Positions 1 through 6,708 of a stretch of 7,835 nt of DNA are shown here, in pieces. The stretch covers positions 1 through 7,835 of the forward strand of contig CAJWBV010000032.1 of the NCBI GenBank assembly GCA_913020275.1, read 5' to 3'. This DNA is from an uncultured Rhodobiaceae bacterium (GTDB taxonomy: Bacteria; Pseudomonadota; Alphaproteobacteria; RS24). Position numbers and translations under genes: made by a program. The notes below the pieces were generated by a model, which saw only the letters and a program-made list of their open reading frames with translations, was not told where the DNA came from and did not search any database. Position 1 is the stretch's first letter. Every line of letters starts with the position of its first letter.

Positions 1-1490
1 CCTATGAGGTGATGGCGACGGATGCACTTGCGCGCTTCAGGCGGCTGTCCGGCGACCGGGTGTTGATTTCCACCGGCACAGATGACCACGGACAGAAAAT
101 GTTCCAAACAGCGCGCGATCAGGGCAAAACAGCGCGCGCGCTGGCCGATGAATTGACCCCGGCTTTCGAAGAAATGGCACGCCGGCTTTACTGCAGTCAT
201 AATGATTTTATTCGCACCTCGGAGCCGCGCCACTATGCGGCGGTGCAGGCTATTTGGAATACGGTTGCCGCCAACGGTGACATTTACAAGGACAGCTATG
301 CCGGATGGTACTCGGTGCGTGACGAGGCCTTTTATACCGAAAGCGAAGTTGAAACAGATGCGGACGGTGCCAAAATTTCACCGCAAGGCACGCCGGTAGA
401 GTGGCTTGAGGAAGAGAGTTATTTCTTTCGCCTGTCGGATTATCAAGACCGGCTATTGGAATTATACAAAAATAATCCTCAGTTTATTCAACCGGATAGC
501 CGCCGAAATGAAATCATAAAATTCGTTGAGGGCGGGCTGAAAGATTTATCCGTATCGCGCACGGCCTTCGATTGGGGCGTGCCGGTGCCCGACGATCCGG
601 AGCATGTGATTTATGTCTGGATGGATGCGCTGACCAATTATTTGACCGTGACCGGATATCCCGAAACAGACAGCAACGTTTACAAGGCCTTTTGGCCGGC
701 GGGTTTACATATTATCGGCAAGGACATTACCCGCTTTCACTCGGTTTACTGGCCGGCCTTCCTGATGAGCGCGGGCCTGCCCCTGCCGGAGCAAATTTTC
801 GCGCATGGATTTTTGACCGTGAAGGGCGAGAAAATGTCGAAATCACTCGGCAATGTGCTCGACCCGTTCGTGCTTGCCGAGCATTACGGCGTTGATGCGG
901 TTCGCTATTTTTTCCTGCGCGAGGTTCCGTTCGGGCGTGATGGCAGTTTTTCCGACACGGCGATTGTCAATCGGGTGAATGCCGACCTTGCCAATGATCT
1001 GGGCAATCTGGCCCAGCGCTCACTTTCCATGATTGCCAAAAATTGCGACGGTGAAATTCCCGACCCCGGTGAATTTAACACCGAAGACCGCGACCTTCTG
1101 GATATGGCCGACGCTCTTGGTGCGGCAACGCAAGCGGCGATGGAAAAATTTGAGATCCACAACTATCTTGCGCTGGTATTTGATGCGGTATCCGAAGCCA
1201 ATCGCCATTTCGCGGCTGCGGAGCCGTGGGCACTGAAAAAGACAGACCCGGCCCGCATGGGCACAGTGCTTTATTGCGCGGCTGAAATTGTGCGGCAGGC
1301 GGCAATCTTGATACAGCCGGTGGTGCCCGAAGGGGCGGCAAAATTGCTGGATTATCTGGGTGTCGATCCGGCACACCGCGATTTTTCATATTTGGGTGCT
1401 AAGCATCGGCTTGCGCCGGGCACCGTGTTGCCCGCACCATCGGGCGTTTTTCCCCGGCTTGAGGCTATGGAGGAGGCGTCCGACGATTAG
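1..1490 (+). CDS. metG: Methionyl-tRNA synthetase, 5' truncated by window edge
   Basis: Cytoplasmic class I aminoacyl-tRNA synthetase that charges tRNA-Met with methionine using ATP. The frame is open to the left edge (in-frame TAT, GAG, GTG, ATG from base 3), and the translation starts inside the Rossmann fold, so the true start and the HIGH motif, probably some 20-25 codons upstream, are missing. Visible marks, in order, are TGTDDHGQK (family TGTDEHGQK), [33 protein letters not shown] (from base 708) and the KMSKS loop as [11 protein letters not shown], with KMSKS at bases 831-845. The helical anticodon-binding domain follows, with the AEPWALKK segment near bases 1210-1240. No zinc-knuckle cysteines are seen in the connective peptide and there is no C-terminal EMAP/Trbp111-like tRNA-binding domain. 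This fits the shorter MetG form of about 515 residues common in alphaproteobacteria. It ends at TAG 1488-1490. The catalytic residues that can be seen look intact. Confidence 0.96.
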   Translation, partial: YEVMATDALARFRRLSGDRVLISTGTDDHGQKMFQTARDQGKTARALADELTPAFEEMARRLYCSHNDFIRTSEPRHYAAVQAIWNTVAANGDIYKDSYAGWYSVRDEAFYTESEVETDADGAKISPQGTPVEWLEEESYFFRLSDYQDRLLELYKNNPQFIQPDSRRNEIIKFVEGGLKDLSVSRTAFDWGVPVPDDPEHVIYVWMDALTNYLTVTGYPETDSNVYKAFWPAGLHIIGKDITRFHSVYWPAFLMSAGLPLPEQIFAHGFLTVKGEKMSKSLGNVLDPFVLAEHYGVDAVRYFFLREVPFGRDGSFSDTAIVNRVNADLANDLGNLAQRSLSMIAKNCDGEIPDPGEFNTEDRDLLDMADALGAATQAAMEKFEIHNYLALVFDAVSEANRHFAAAEPWALKKTDPARMGTVLYCAAEIVRQAAILIQPVVPEGAAKLLDYLGVDPAHRDFSYLGAKHRLAPGTVLPAPSGVFPRLEAMEEASDD

Positions 1491-1531
1491 CCCGAATTGG
1501 CTTTTTGAGCGGGTTTGGAGAGGGTGCGGGG

Positions 1532-1555
1532 CAAAACTGTTGCTAACTTGCAACA
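1532..1555. promoter_or_regulatory. Inverted repeat with overlapping CAA-N5-TTG site, candidate operator
   Basis: Bases 1538-1555 form a perfect inverted repeat, TGTTGC-TAACTT-GCAACA (6-base arms, 6-base spacer). Overlapping its left arm is CAA-AACTG-TTG at 1532-1542, and TTGCAA at 1548-1553 is itself a 6-base palindrome. A CAA-spacer-TTG pattern has been reported as the recognition core of NtrX in some alphaproteobacteria (from memory). That makes autoregulation of ntrYX possible, but the motif is short enough to occur by chance. The repeat is not followed by a T-tract, so it does not look like a terminator. Confidence 0.35.
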
Positions 1556-1588
1556 AATGAGTGGTCTGACCTACCGCGATAGGGTAAT

Positions 1589-1618
1589 TTAATTGCATGA
1601 TGCAGGCGCGCTTATGAT
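1589..1618 (+). promoter_or_regulatory. Weak sigma-70-type promoter candidate for ntrY
   Basis: TATGAT at 1613-1618 matches the -10 consensus at five of six positions. The best -35 partner is poor (TTAATT at 1589-1594, 18-base spacer). Transcription would start near 1624-1626, giving a leader of about 30 bases that contains the ribosome binding site at 1627-1634. The 11-base palindrome at 1594-1604 would lie between the two boxes, where a repressor could act. Support is the -10 box and position only. Confidence 0.25.
1594..1604. repeat. Short perfect palindrome TGCAT-G-ATGCA
   Basis: Five-base arms around a single G. It falls in the spacer of the candidate ntrY promoter, and the perfect 8-base palindrome ATGATCAT lies just downstream at 1614-1621. 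These may be operator half sites for an unknown regulator or chance; nothing in the sequence says which. Confidence 0.3.
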
Positions 1619-1626
1619 CATTCGAT

Positions 1627-1655
1627 GAGGTAGGTGCAGAACAATGAAGTATTGA
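1627..1655 (+). promoter_or_regulatory. Ribosome binding site followed by a three-codon ORF, just before ntrY
   Basis: GAGGTAGG at 1627-1634 is the best Shine-Dalgarno-like sequence upstream of ntrY. It sits 9 bases before an ATG at 1644, but that ATG reads only Met-Lys-Tyr-stop (TGA at 1653-1655). The ntrY ATG at 1657 starts one base after this stop and is 22 bases from GAGGTAGG. Its own nearer sequence (TGAAGT, 1645-1650) is weak. Ribosomes may therefore load at the mini-ORF and restart at ntrY. Whether the mini-ORF is really translated is inferred. Confidence 0.35.
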
Positions 1656-1656
1656 G

Positions 1657-3909
1657 ATGGCTTCGATTAATTCTCTGGTTATGCGTGTGCGCTCAAGCTT
1701 TGACGAAGTTCCCAGCTTCGGTTTGGGCACACTTGTCGGGTATTCGTCCGTCATTTTCGCCGTTTTAGGCCTCGTATCCGGGGTTTTGACCTATCTTGTC
1801 TTGTCAAATTTGACGCCATTGCGTCCCAGCCCGGTTATTATCTGGTCACTGCTTTCAACAAATATTTTCATCGTCACCGGCCTGGTTTTCATCATTGGCT
1901 GGCAGCTCATTGCGCTTAGACGGGCACGCCGCGCCAAGCGTGCCGGCGCCAGATTGCACAGCCGATTGGTCACGCTGTTTGCCGTTATCGCTTCGGTGCC
2001 GGCCATTTTGGTTGCGCTATTCGCAACGGTAACCCTGGACCGTGGTCTCGATAGCTGGTTTTCCAATCGTACCAAAGCCATCATCAACAACACAACGGCA
2101 GTGGCCAATGCCTATCTCAGCGAGCACCGCGAAGGCTTGCGCCGCGATGTGCTGATGATGGCGCGCGACCTGACCCGCGCCTCGGAAGTGCTGATGGAAG
2201 ACACCCGCCGGTCACAAAACTTTATCACCGCGCAAGCAGCCCTGCGGTCAATGCCGCAAGCGCTCATTGTCCAGCGCGACGGCACCGTTGTGCTGGCTGC
2301 TTCCAACAATATGGACATTTTGCCGGACTTGCCGCCGGATGAGGCTTTTGATGCCGCCAATAATGGCGATCCAGTGCTGATTACGGTAAGCGAACGCGCG
2401 CAGGTGCGCGCGCTTATGAAACTGCAAGGGTTTGATGATTATTATCTCTACGCGACCCGCTTCGTGGCCTCAAATGTGCTCGAACATTTGTCGCGTTCCG
2501 ATGCCGCTGTTCGAGAATATTCTACAATGGAATCACGCCGTTATGAAGCGCAATTGACCTTCGCGCTGGTTTATATCGTACTAACGCTTGTGATTTTGCT
2601 GTCGGCCATTTGGTTGGGGCTTTTGATTGCCAACCGGCTGGTACAACCGATTTCGGCACTGATTAACGCGACACAGAAACTGGGTGACGGTGATTTGTCA
2701 GCGCGCGTGCTTGACGATAACCGAAACGATGATGAGGTCGGGCAACTCGCGCGCACGTTTAACACCATGGCCGAGCGTATCAGCAACCAGCAAACCGAAT
2801 TAATTACAGCCCGTGATGATTTGGACGAGCGTGCAAAATTCACAGAAATGGTTTTGAGCGGCGTCTCTTCGGGTGTGATCGGGGTCGATGAAAATGGCCG
2901 TATCAATCACGTCAATGAAGCGGCTGAATTTGTGTTCAATCTCAACGAAACCGAGGTGGCCGGCCGGAAACTCGAAGATGTCATTCCGGCTTTCGCAGAG
3001 CTGTTGAGATCCGGCAGCAAGAAGGTCAAGACCGGCAAAATCAAGCAAATCGCCATCCGCGACCGTGACGGCAACGAGCACAGTCTTTCAGTGTCGACTG
3101 CGCAGTCGGACACGGCCTATGGGGTCAACTTCGTGCTCACCTTTGACGATGTTACCAACCTCATATCTGCCCAGCGCACGGCGGCTTGGGCCGATATTGC
3201 GCGCCGCATCGCCCATGAGATTAAAAACCCACTAACACCGATCCAACTATCTGCTGAACGTCTGCAGTCAAAATACGGCTCCAATATTGCCGACCAGCCG
3301 GATGTTTTTGCGCAATGCACCCAGACGATTATCCGTCAGGTGGAAGATATTGGCCGGATGGTGGATGAATTTGCGTCCTTCGCCCGCATGCCCAAACCCG
3401 TTATGCGCGAATTTGATGCCGCCGATACTGTCTCGCAGGCCGTGTTTCTGCAACGCATCGCACATCCTGAAATTTCTTATCGTTTCGGGCATGAGGGCAC
3501 ATTGATGATGGTTGGCGACAAGCGCCAATTGAGCCAAGCGCTGACCAATGCGCTGAAAAATGCGCAGGAAGCAGTTTCGGCAAATGACCCGGATAATGAT
3601 GCGGCGATCATAGAAGTGCGCCTTGAAGCATCCGACAATGAACTGAAAATCAGTGTTTTTGACAACGGCCCAGGCTGGCCGAAAAAAAACCGGTATTCAC
3701 TAGTGGAACCCTATAACACGTCGCGTGCCCAGGGCACGGGGCTTGGGCTTTCCATTGTGAAGAAAGTGATGGAGGACCACAGCGGATTTCTGCTGCTCGA
3801 AGACGCACCTTGGTGTGCTTCGGGTGGCACGGGTGCCGGATTAATTCTGGTGTTTCCGCTCCATCACAAAGAAACGGTGGGACATTCCAAAGTATTAGAG
3901 GAAATGTGA
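1657..3909 (+). CDS. ntrY: NtrY-type membrane sensor histidine kinase
   Basis: Inner-membrane kinase of the NtrYX two-component system, which is tied to nitrogen, redox and envelope responses in alphaproteobacteria. The 750-residue product has hydrophobic segments at about 27-49, 60-86 and 104-127, a periplasmic sensing region of about 128-300, and a fourth segment at 302-325. A HAMP linker (about 327-380), a PAS domain (about 395-500) and the kinase core follow. The H-box reads ARRIAHEIKNPLTP with phospho-accepting His520. The N-box is ALTNALKNAQEA with Asn635. The ATP lid motifs are DNGPG (669-673) and GTGLGL (693-698), preceded by an EPYNTSRAQ segment typical of NtrY (family EPYVTTRxKG). 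All catalytic motifs look intact and the length is usual for the family. The start at 1657 is the only ATG that fits: an in-frame TGA at 1645-1647 blocks extension. The stop TGA overlaps the ntrX start by one base, so translation is probably coupled. The signal sensed cannot be read from the sequence. Confidence 0.93.
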   Translation: MASINSLVMRVRSSFDEVPSFGLGTLVGYSSVIFAVLGLVSGVLTYLVLSNLTPLRPSPVIIWSLLSTNIFIVTGLVFIIGWQLIALRRARRAKRAGARLHSRLVTLFAVIASVPAILVALFATVTLDRGLDSWFSNRTKAIINNTTAVANAYLSEHREGLRRDVLMMARDLTRASEVLMEDTRRSQNFITAQAALRSMPQALIVQRDGTVVLAASNNMDILPDLPPDEAFDAANNGDPVLITVSERAQVRALMKLQGFDDYYLYATRFVASNVLEHLSRSDAAVREYSTMESRRYEAQLTFALVYIVLTLVILLSAIWLGLLIANRLVQPISALINATQKLGDGDLSARVLDDNRNDDEVGQLARTFNTMAERISNQQTELITARDDLDERAKFTEMVLSGVSSGVIGVDENGRINHVNEAAEFVFNLNETEVAGRKLEDVIPAFAELLRSGSKKVKTGKIKQIAIRDRDGNEHSLSVSTAQSDTAYGVNFVLTFDDVTNLISAQRTAAWADIARRIAHEIKNPLTPIQLSAERLQSKYGSNIADQPDVFAQCTQTIIRQVEDIGRMVDEFASFARMPKPVMREFDAADTVSQAVFLQRIAHPEISYRFGHEGTLMMVGDKRQLSQALTNALKNAQEAVSANDPDNDAAIIEVRLEASDNELKISVFDNGPGWPKKNRYSLVEPYNTSRAQGTGLGLSIVKKVMEDHSGFLLLEDAPWCASGGTGAGLILVFPLHHKETVGHSKVLEEM

Positions 3910-5303
3910 TGTTTGGAGATGTGTTAATCGTTGATGATGAAAAGGATATTCGCGATCTGATGGCGGGTATCTTGGTTGATGAGGGGTATTCACCCCGTAC
4001 GGCGTCGGACAGCGACACCGCATTGCGGGAGATTACCAGCCGGTGCCCGTCGCTTGTGTTGCTCGATGTCTGGCTTCAGGGCAGTCGGCTTGATGGCCTT
4101 GAGGTGCTAAATATTTCGTGCGAGCGCTACCCGGAATTACCGGTCATTATCATAAGCGGCCACGGCAATATCGAAACCGCCGTATCCGCCATTCGCAAAG
4201 GCGCTTACGACTATATTGAAAAGCCGTTCAAATCCGACAAATTGCTGCTGACCGTGAAACGGGCGTGTGAAAATGCGCGCCTGCAACGCGAAAACAATGA
4301 ATTGCGGCGCAAGAACGGCATGCAGTTCGAGCTTATCGGTCAGGCCTCGGTCATCGAACAATTGAACACGCAAATCGACAAACTGGCTCTGACCAATAGC
4401 CGAGTTATGATCCATGGGCCGTCGGGCAGTGGCAAGGAGATTGTCGCGCGCCGGTTGCATAGCCGCTCGCCACGCGCCAACCAGAATTTTATCACTGTGC
4501 ATAGCGCGCTTATGGAAAATGATCTGGCGCGCATCGAAAAGACCCTGTTCGGCCACGAAACGGAAGATTTCGTCGAGGTCGGCCTTTTCGAGCAGGCCCA
4601 TAATGGAACGCTTTATCTCGACAATGTCGCGTATTTCCCCGCGGAAATTCAAAGCACGATTTTGAAGTTCATCTTGAAAGGCAACTTCACACGGGTCGGT
4701 GGCAATGACGAGGTTAATGTCGATGCGCGCATTTTGTCATCATGCTCGGCTGTGCCCGAAGATTTGGTGAAGGAGGGTTTGCTGCGCGAGGATTTGCTGC
4801 ACCGATTGCAGGTGGTGGCACTTGATGTGCCGGGACTTGCCAAGCGGCGCGACGATATTCCGCTGCTGGTCGAGTTTTATATTTCCGCCATTGCCGAACA
4901 GATTAATGTGGCCCCGCGCAAAGCCGGGCATGACGTTATGGCTGTGCTGCAGAGCCATAACTGGCCCGGAAATGTGCGCCAATTGCGCAATTGCGTCGAA
5001 CATATGATGTTGAACAGCGTCGCCCGACAAAGCGATGTGCTGACCATTGAGATGTTGCCGAATGAAATTGTTTCGGAAACGGATGTCAGCGAAACCATCA
5101 CCAGTTCGGGGCACATAATGTCTTTGCCTTTGCGCGAGGCGCGCGAGCGGTTCGAGCGTGAATATCTGGTCGCCCAGATTGACCGGTTCAGCGGAAATGT
5201 GTCGCGCACGGCCGAATTTGTCGGTATGGAACGTTCGGCGCTGCATAGAAAGTTGAAATCTCTGGGCATTGCCGGAAGCAATCATGCTAAAAGCCATGCC
5301 TGA
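3909..5303 (+). CDS. ntrX: NtrX-type response regulator with an atypical AAA+ domain
   Basis: Cytoplasmic DNA-binding partner of NtrY, 464 residues. The receiver domain (1-120) has the acidic pair D9/D10, phospho-acceptor D53, S83 and K105. A charged linker leads to an AAA+ domain with Walker A GPSGSGKE (170-177, Lys176) and arginines in the segment LLREDLLHRLQ. NWPGNVRQLRN is the sensor II-type segment. A Fis-type helix-turn-helix closes the protein (about 427-452). Two things are odd. The GAFTGA loop that contacts sigma-54 is absent (LFG-HETEDFVEVG-LFEQA, 213-229), as is commonly seen in alphaproteobacterial NtrX. The Walker B motif reads LYLDNV, so the glutamate after D238 is Asn239, and ATP hydrolysis is probably weak or lost. 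The start at 3909 was chosen over an in-frame GTG/ATG at 3810 because the receiver begins there and GAGGA (3898-3902) lies 6 bases upstream. It probably acts by DNA binding at sigma-70 promoters rather than as a sigma-54 activator. Confidence 0.92.
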   Translation: MFGDVLIVDDEKDIRDLMAGILVDEGYSPRTASDSDTALREITSRCPSLVLLDVWLQGSRLDGLEVLNISCERYPELPVIIISGHGNIETAVSAIRKGAYDYIEKPFKSDKLLLTVKRACENARLQRENNELRRKNGMQFELIGQASVIEQLNTQIDKLALTNSRVMIHGPSGSGKEIVARRLHSRSPRANQNFITVHSALMENDLARIEKTLFGHETEDFVEVGLFEQAHNGTLYLDNVAYFPAEIQSTILKFILKGNFTRVGGNDEVNVDARILSSCSAVPEDLVKEGLLREDLLHRLQVVALDVPGLAKRRDDIPLLVEFYISAIAEQINVAPRKAGHDVMAVLQSHNWPGNVRQLRNCVEHMMLNSVARQSDVLTIEMLPNEIVSETDVSETITSSGHIMSLPLREARERFEREYLVAQIDRFSGNVSRTAEFVGMERSALHRKLKSLGIAGSNHAKSHA

Positions 5304-5323
5304 ACGGGGTTAAGGAATCTAAT

Positions 5324-6703
5324 ATGAAAGTCATTGTCTGTGGGGCCGGACAGGTGGGGCAGGGCATTGCCCAGCATCTTGCAGGGGAGGGGATCGACGT
5401 GATCGTTGTCGACCGCGCCGCCGCTTTGATGCAACGCATCAGTGACACGCTTGACGTCAGGCCCATTCAGGGCCATGGCGCCTATCCCGAAACGCTTGAG
5501 AAAGCCGGCGCAGCGGACGCCGACATTCTCATTGCGGTGACCGCCAGCGACGAGGTGAATATGGTGACTTGCCAGGTTGCCAAATCGCTGTTCAACGTGC
5601 CCAAAACCATTGCCCGTGTTCGCGACCGGCACTATCTGAGCGGCAAGTGGCAGGACAGTCTCTTTAATCGGGAAAATATTCCCGTTGACGTAATTATCTC
5701 GCCCGAAACGGAAGTTGGCGACGCCGTTGTGCGGCGGCTGGCTTTGCCCGGCACATTCGACAATTTTGGATTTTGCGACAATGTGGTGCAAATGATTGGC
5801 GTGTCGATCGAAACTGATTGTCCGGTCATTGATACGCCGCTCAACCAGTTAACCGGCCTGTTTCCGGATTTACGAGCTATTGTGGTCGGGCTGGAGCGCG
5901 ACGGACACCTCTACGTACCCGACTTTGACGATACCATTCTGGCAGGCGACAAGGCCTATCTGGTCACGGCCGCCAGTGACACATTGCGCACGCTGAAAAT
6001 ATTCGGCCACGAGGAACGCGAGGCGCGCCGCATTGTTATCGTCGGCGCAGGCAATATTGGCTATCAGGTTGCGCGCACGCTGGAAAATGGCCGCGCGCCC
6101 TACTCAATCAGCCTTATCGAGCAGGAAGAGCCACGCGCGCGCGAAGTTGCCGAAAAGCTCACCAAATCCGTCTTGTTGCATGGCGACGGCCTGTCTCCGG
6201 AAATTCTGGCGGAAGCCGGTGTGCGCGATGCCGACATCACGCTCGGCCTGACAAATGACGATCAGGTCAATGTTCTGACAACGCTTCTCAGCCTGCAGGA
6301 AGGCAGTGTGCGCGGCATGTGCCTGATTAACGACAACAGCTTCCAGAGACTTGCCGGTAAATTCGGCATGGAGGTGGCGATTAACCCGCGCGCCATTACA
6401 GTGTCGTCGATTTTGGGGCAGGTGCGGCGTGGGCAGATAATTCGCGTGCACGCGATAGGTGATGGCGGCGCAGAAGCCCTTGAAGCGGAGGTTCTGGAAG
6501 GTTCTGTTCTGGTGGGTCAAAAGTTGCGTGACCTTGATTTGCCAGCCGGTATCCGCTTCGGAGCGATGGTGCGAGCAGATGAATTAATCACCCCGCGCGG
6601 AGGCACTGAGATTAAGATTCGTGACCGGATTGTCGTTTTTGCTCTGTCGAACGCGATTGAGGATGTTGAGCATCTGTTTCCGGCCAGCCGGCAGAAAAAG
6701 TAA
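5324..6703 (+). CDS. trkA: Trk potassium uptake system, NAD-binding regulatory subunit TrkA
   Basis: Peripheral membrane protein that binds NAD(H)/ATP and gates the TrkH K+ channel from the cytoplasmic face. The 459-residue length matches the usual 458 or so. It consists of two tandem RCK units. The first has a Rossmann turn GAGQVG (7-12) with Asp30 at the end of strand 2, then an RCK-C lobe (about 140-225). The second has GAGNIG (241-246) with Glu266 in the equivalent acidic position, then a second RCK-C lobe (about 370-455). DADILIAVT and DADITLGLT mark the matching strands of the two halves. Both dinucleotide sites look intact. AAGGA at 5312-5316 lies 7 bases before the ATG, and the gap to ntrX is 20 bases, so it is probably co-transcribed with ntrYX. 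In alphaproteobacteria trkA commonly follows ntrX. Confidence 0.96.
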   Translation: MKVIVCGAGQVGQGIAQHLAGEGIDVIVVDRAAALMQRISDTLDVRPIQGHGAYPETLEKAGAADADILIAVTASDEVNMVTCQVAKSLFNVPKTIARVRDRHYLSGKWQDSLFNRENIPVDVIISPETEVGDAVVRRLALPGTFDNFGFCDNVVQMIGVSIETDCPVIDTPLNQLTGLFPDLRAIVVGLERDGHLYVPDFDDTILAGDKAYLVTAASDTLRTLKIFGHEEREARRIVIVGAGNIGYQVARTLENGRAPYSISLIEQEEPRAREVAEKLTKSVLLHGDGLSPEILAEAGVRDADITLGLTNDDQVNVLTTLLSLQEGSVRGMCLINDNSFQRLAGKFGMEVAINPRAITVSSILGQVRRGQIIRVHAIGDGGAEALEAEVLEGSVLVGQKLRDLDLPAGIRFGAMVRADELITPRGGTEIKIRDRIVVFALSNAIEDVEHLFPASRQKK

Positions 6704-6708
6704 TTTAT

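Larger units (their letters stand above)
1491..1656 (+). promoter_or_regulatory. Intergenic leader between metG and ntrY
   Basis: This is the only substantial non-coding stretch of the window, and the natural place for a promoter of the ntrY-ntrX-trkA-trkH run. It holds four short dyads (1538-1555, 1563-1571, 1594-1604 and 1614-1621), an AT-richer patch around 1585-1600, a possible -10 box and a ribosome binding site. No sigma-54 -24/-12 element (TGGCAC-N5-TTGC type) and no strong terminator for metG were found by eye. The regulatory role is inferred from position. Confidence 0.5.

Noticed and set aside
9..14. GTG at 9 or ATG at 12 as the metG start
   Set aside because: The homology begins inside the catalytic fold and the HIGH motif is missing, and the frame is open to the left edge, so these are internal codons.
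1489..1515. Hairpin AGCCCG / CGGGTT after metG as an intrinsic terminator
   Set aside because: The 6-pair stem includes a G-T pair and has a 15-base loop, and no T-tract follows. The only T-run, CTTTTT, is inside the loop.
1562..1572. TGGTCTGACCT as a GntR/FadR-type operator
   Set aside because: It resembles TGGT-N3-ACCA with one mismatch, but no such regulator is encoded nearby and one short imperfect match is not enough.
3810..3908. Upstream in-frame start for NtrX at 3810
   Set aside because: The extra 33 residues lie inside the ntrY C-terminus and precede the receiver domain. The ATG at 3909 has a good ribosome binding site and the family-like N-terminus.
4740..5791. Long minus-strand open frames (4740-5297 and 5282-5791, also 4137-4652)
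   Set aside because: They lie antisense to ntrX and trkA, whose translations have clear family motifs. The minus-strand products show no recognisable domain and are explained by the codon bias of the real genes.
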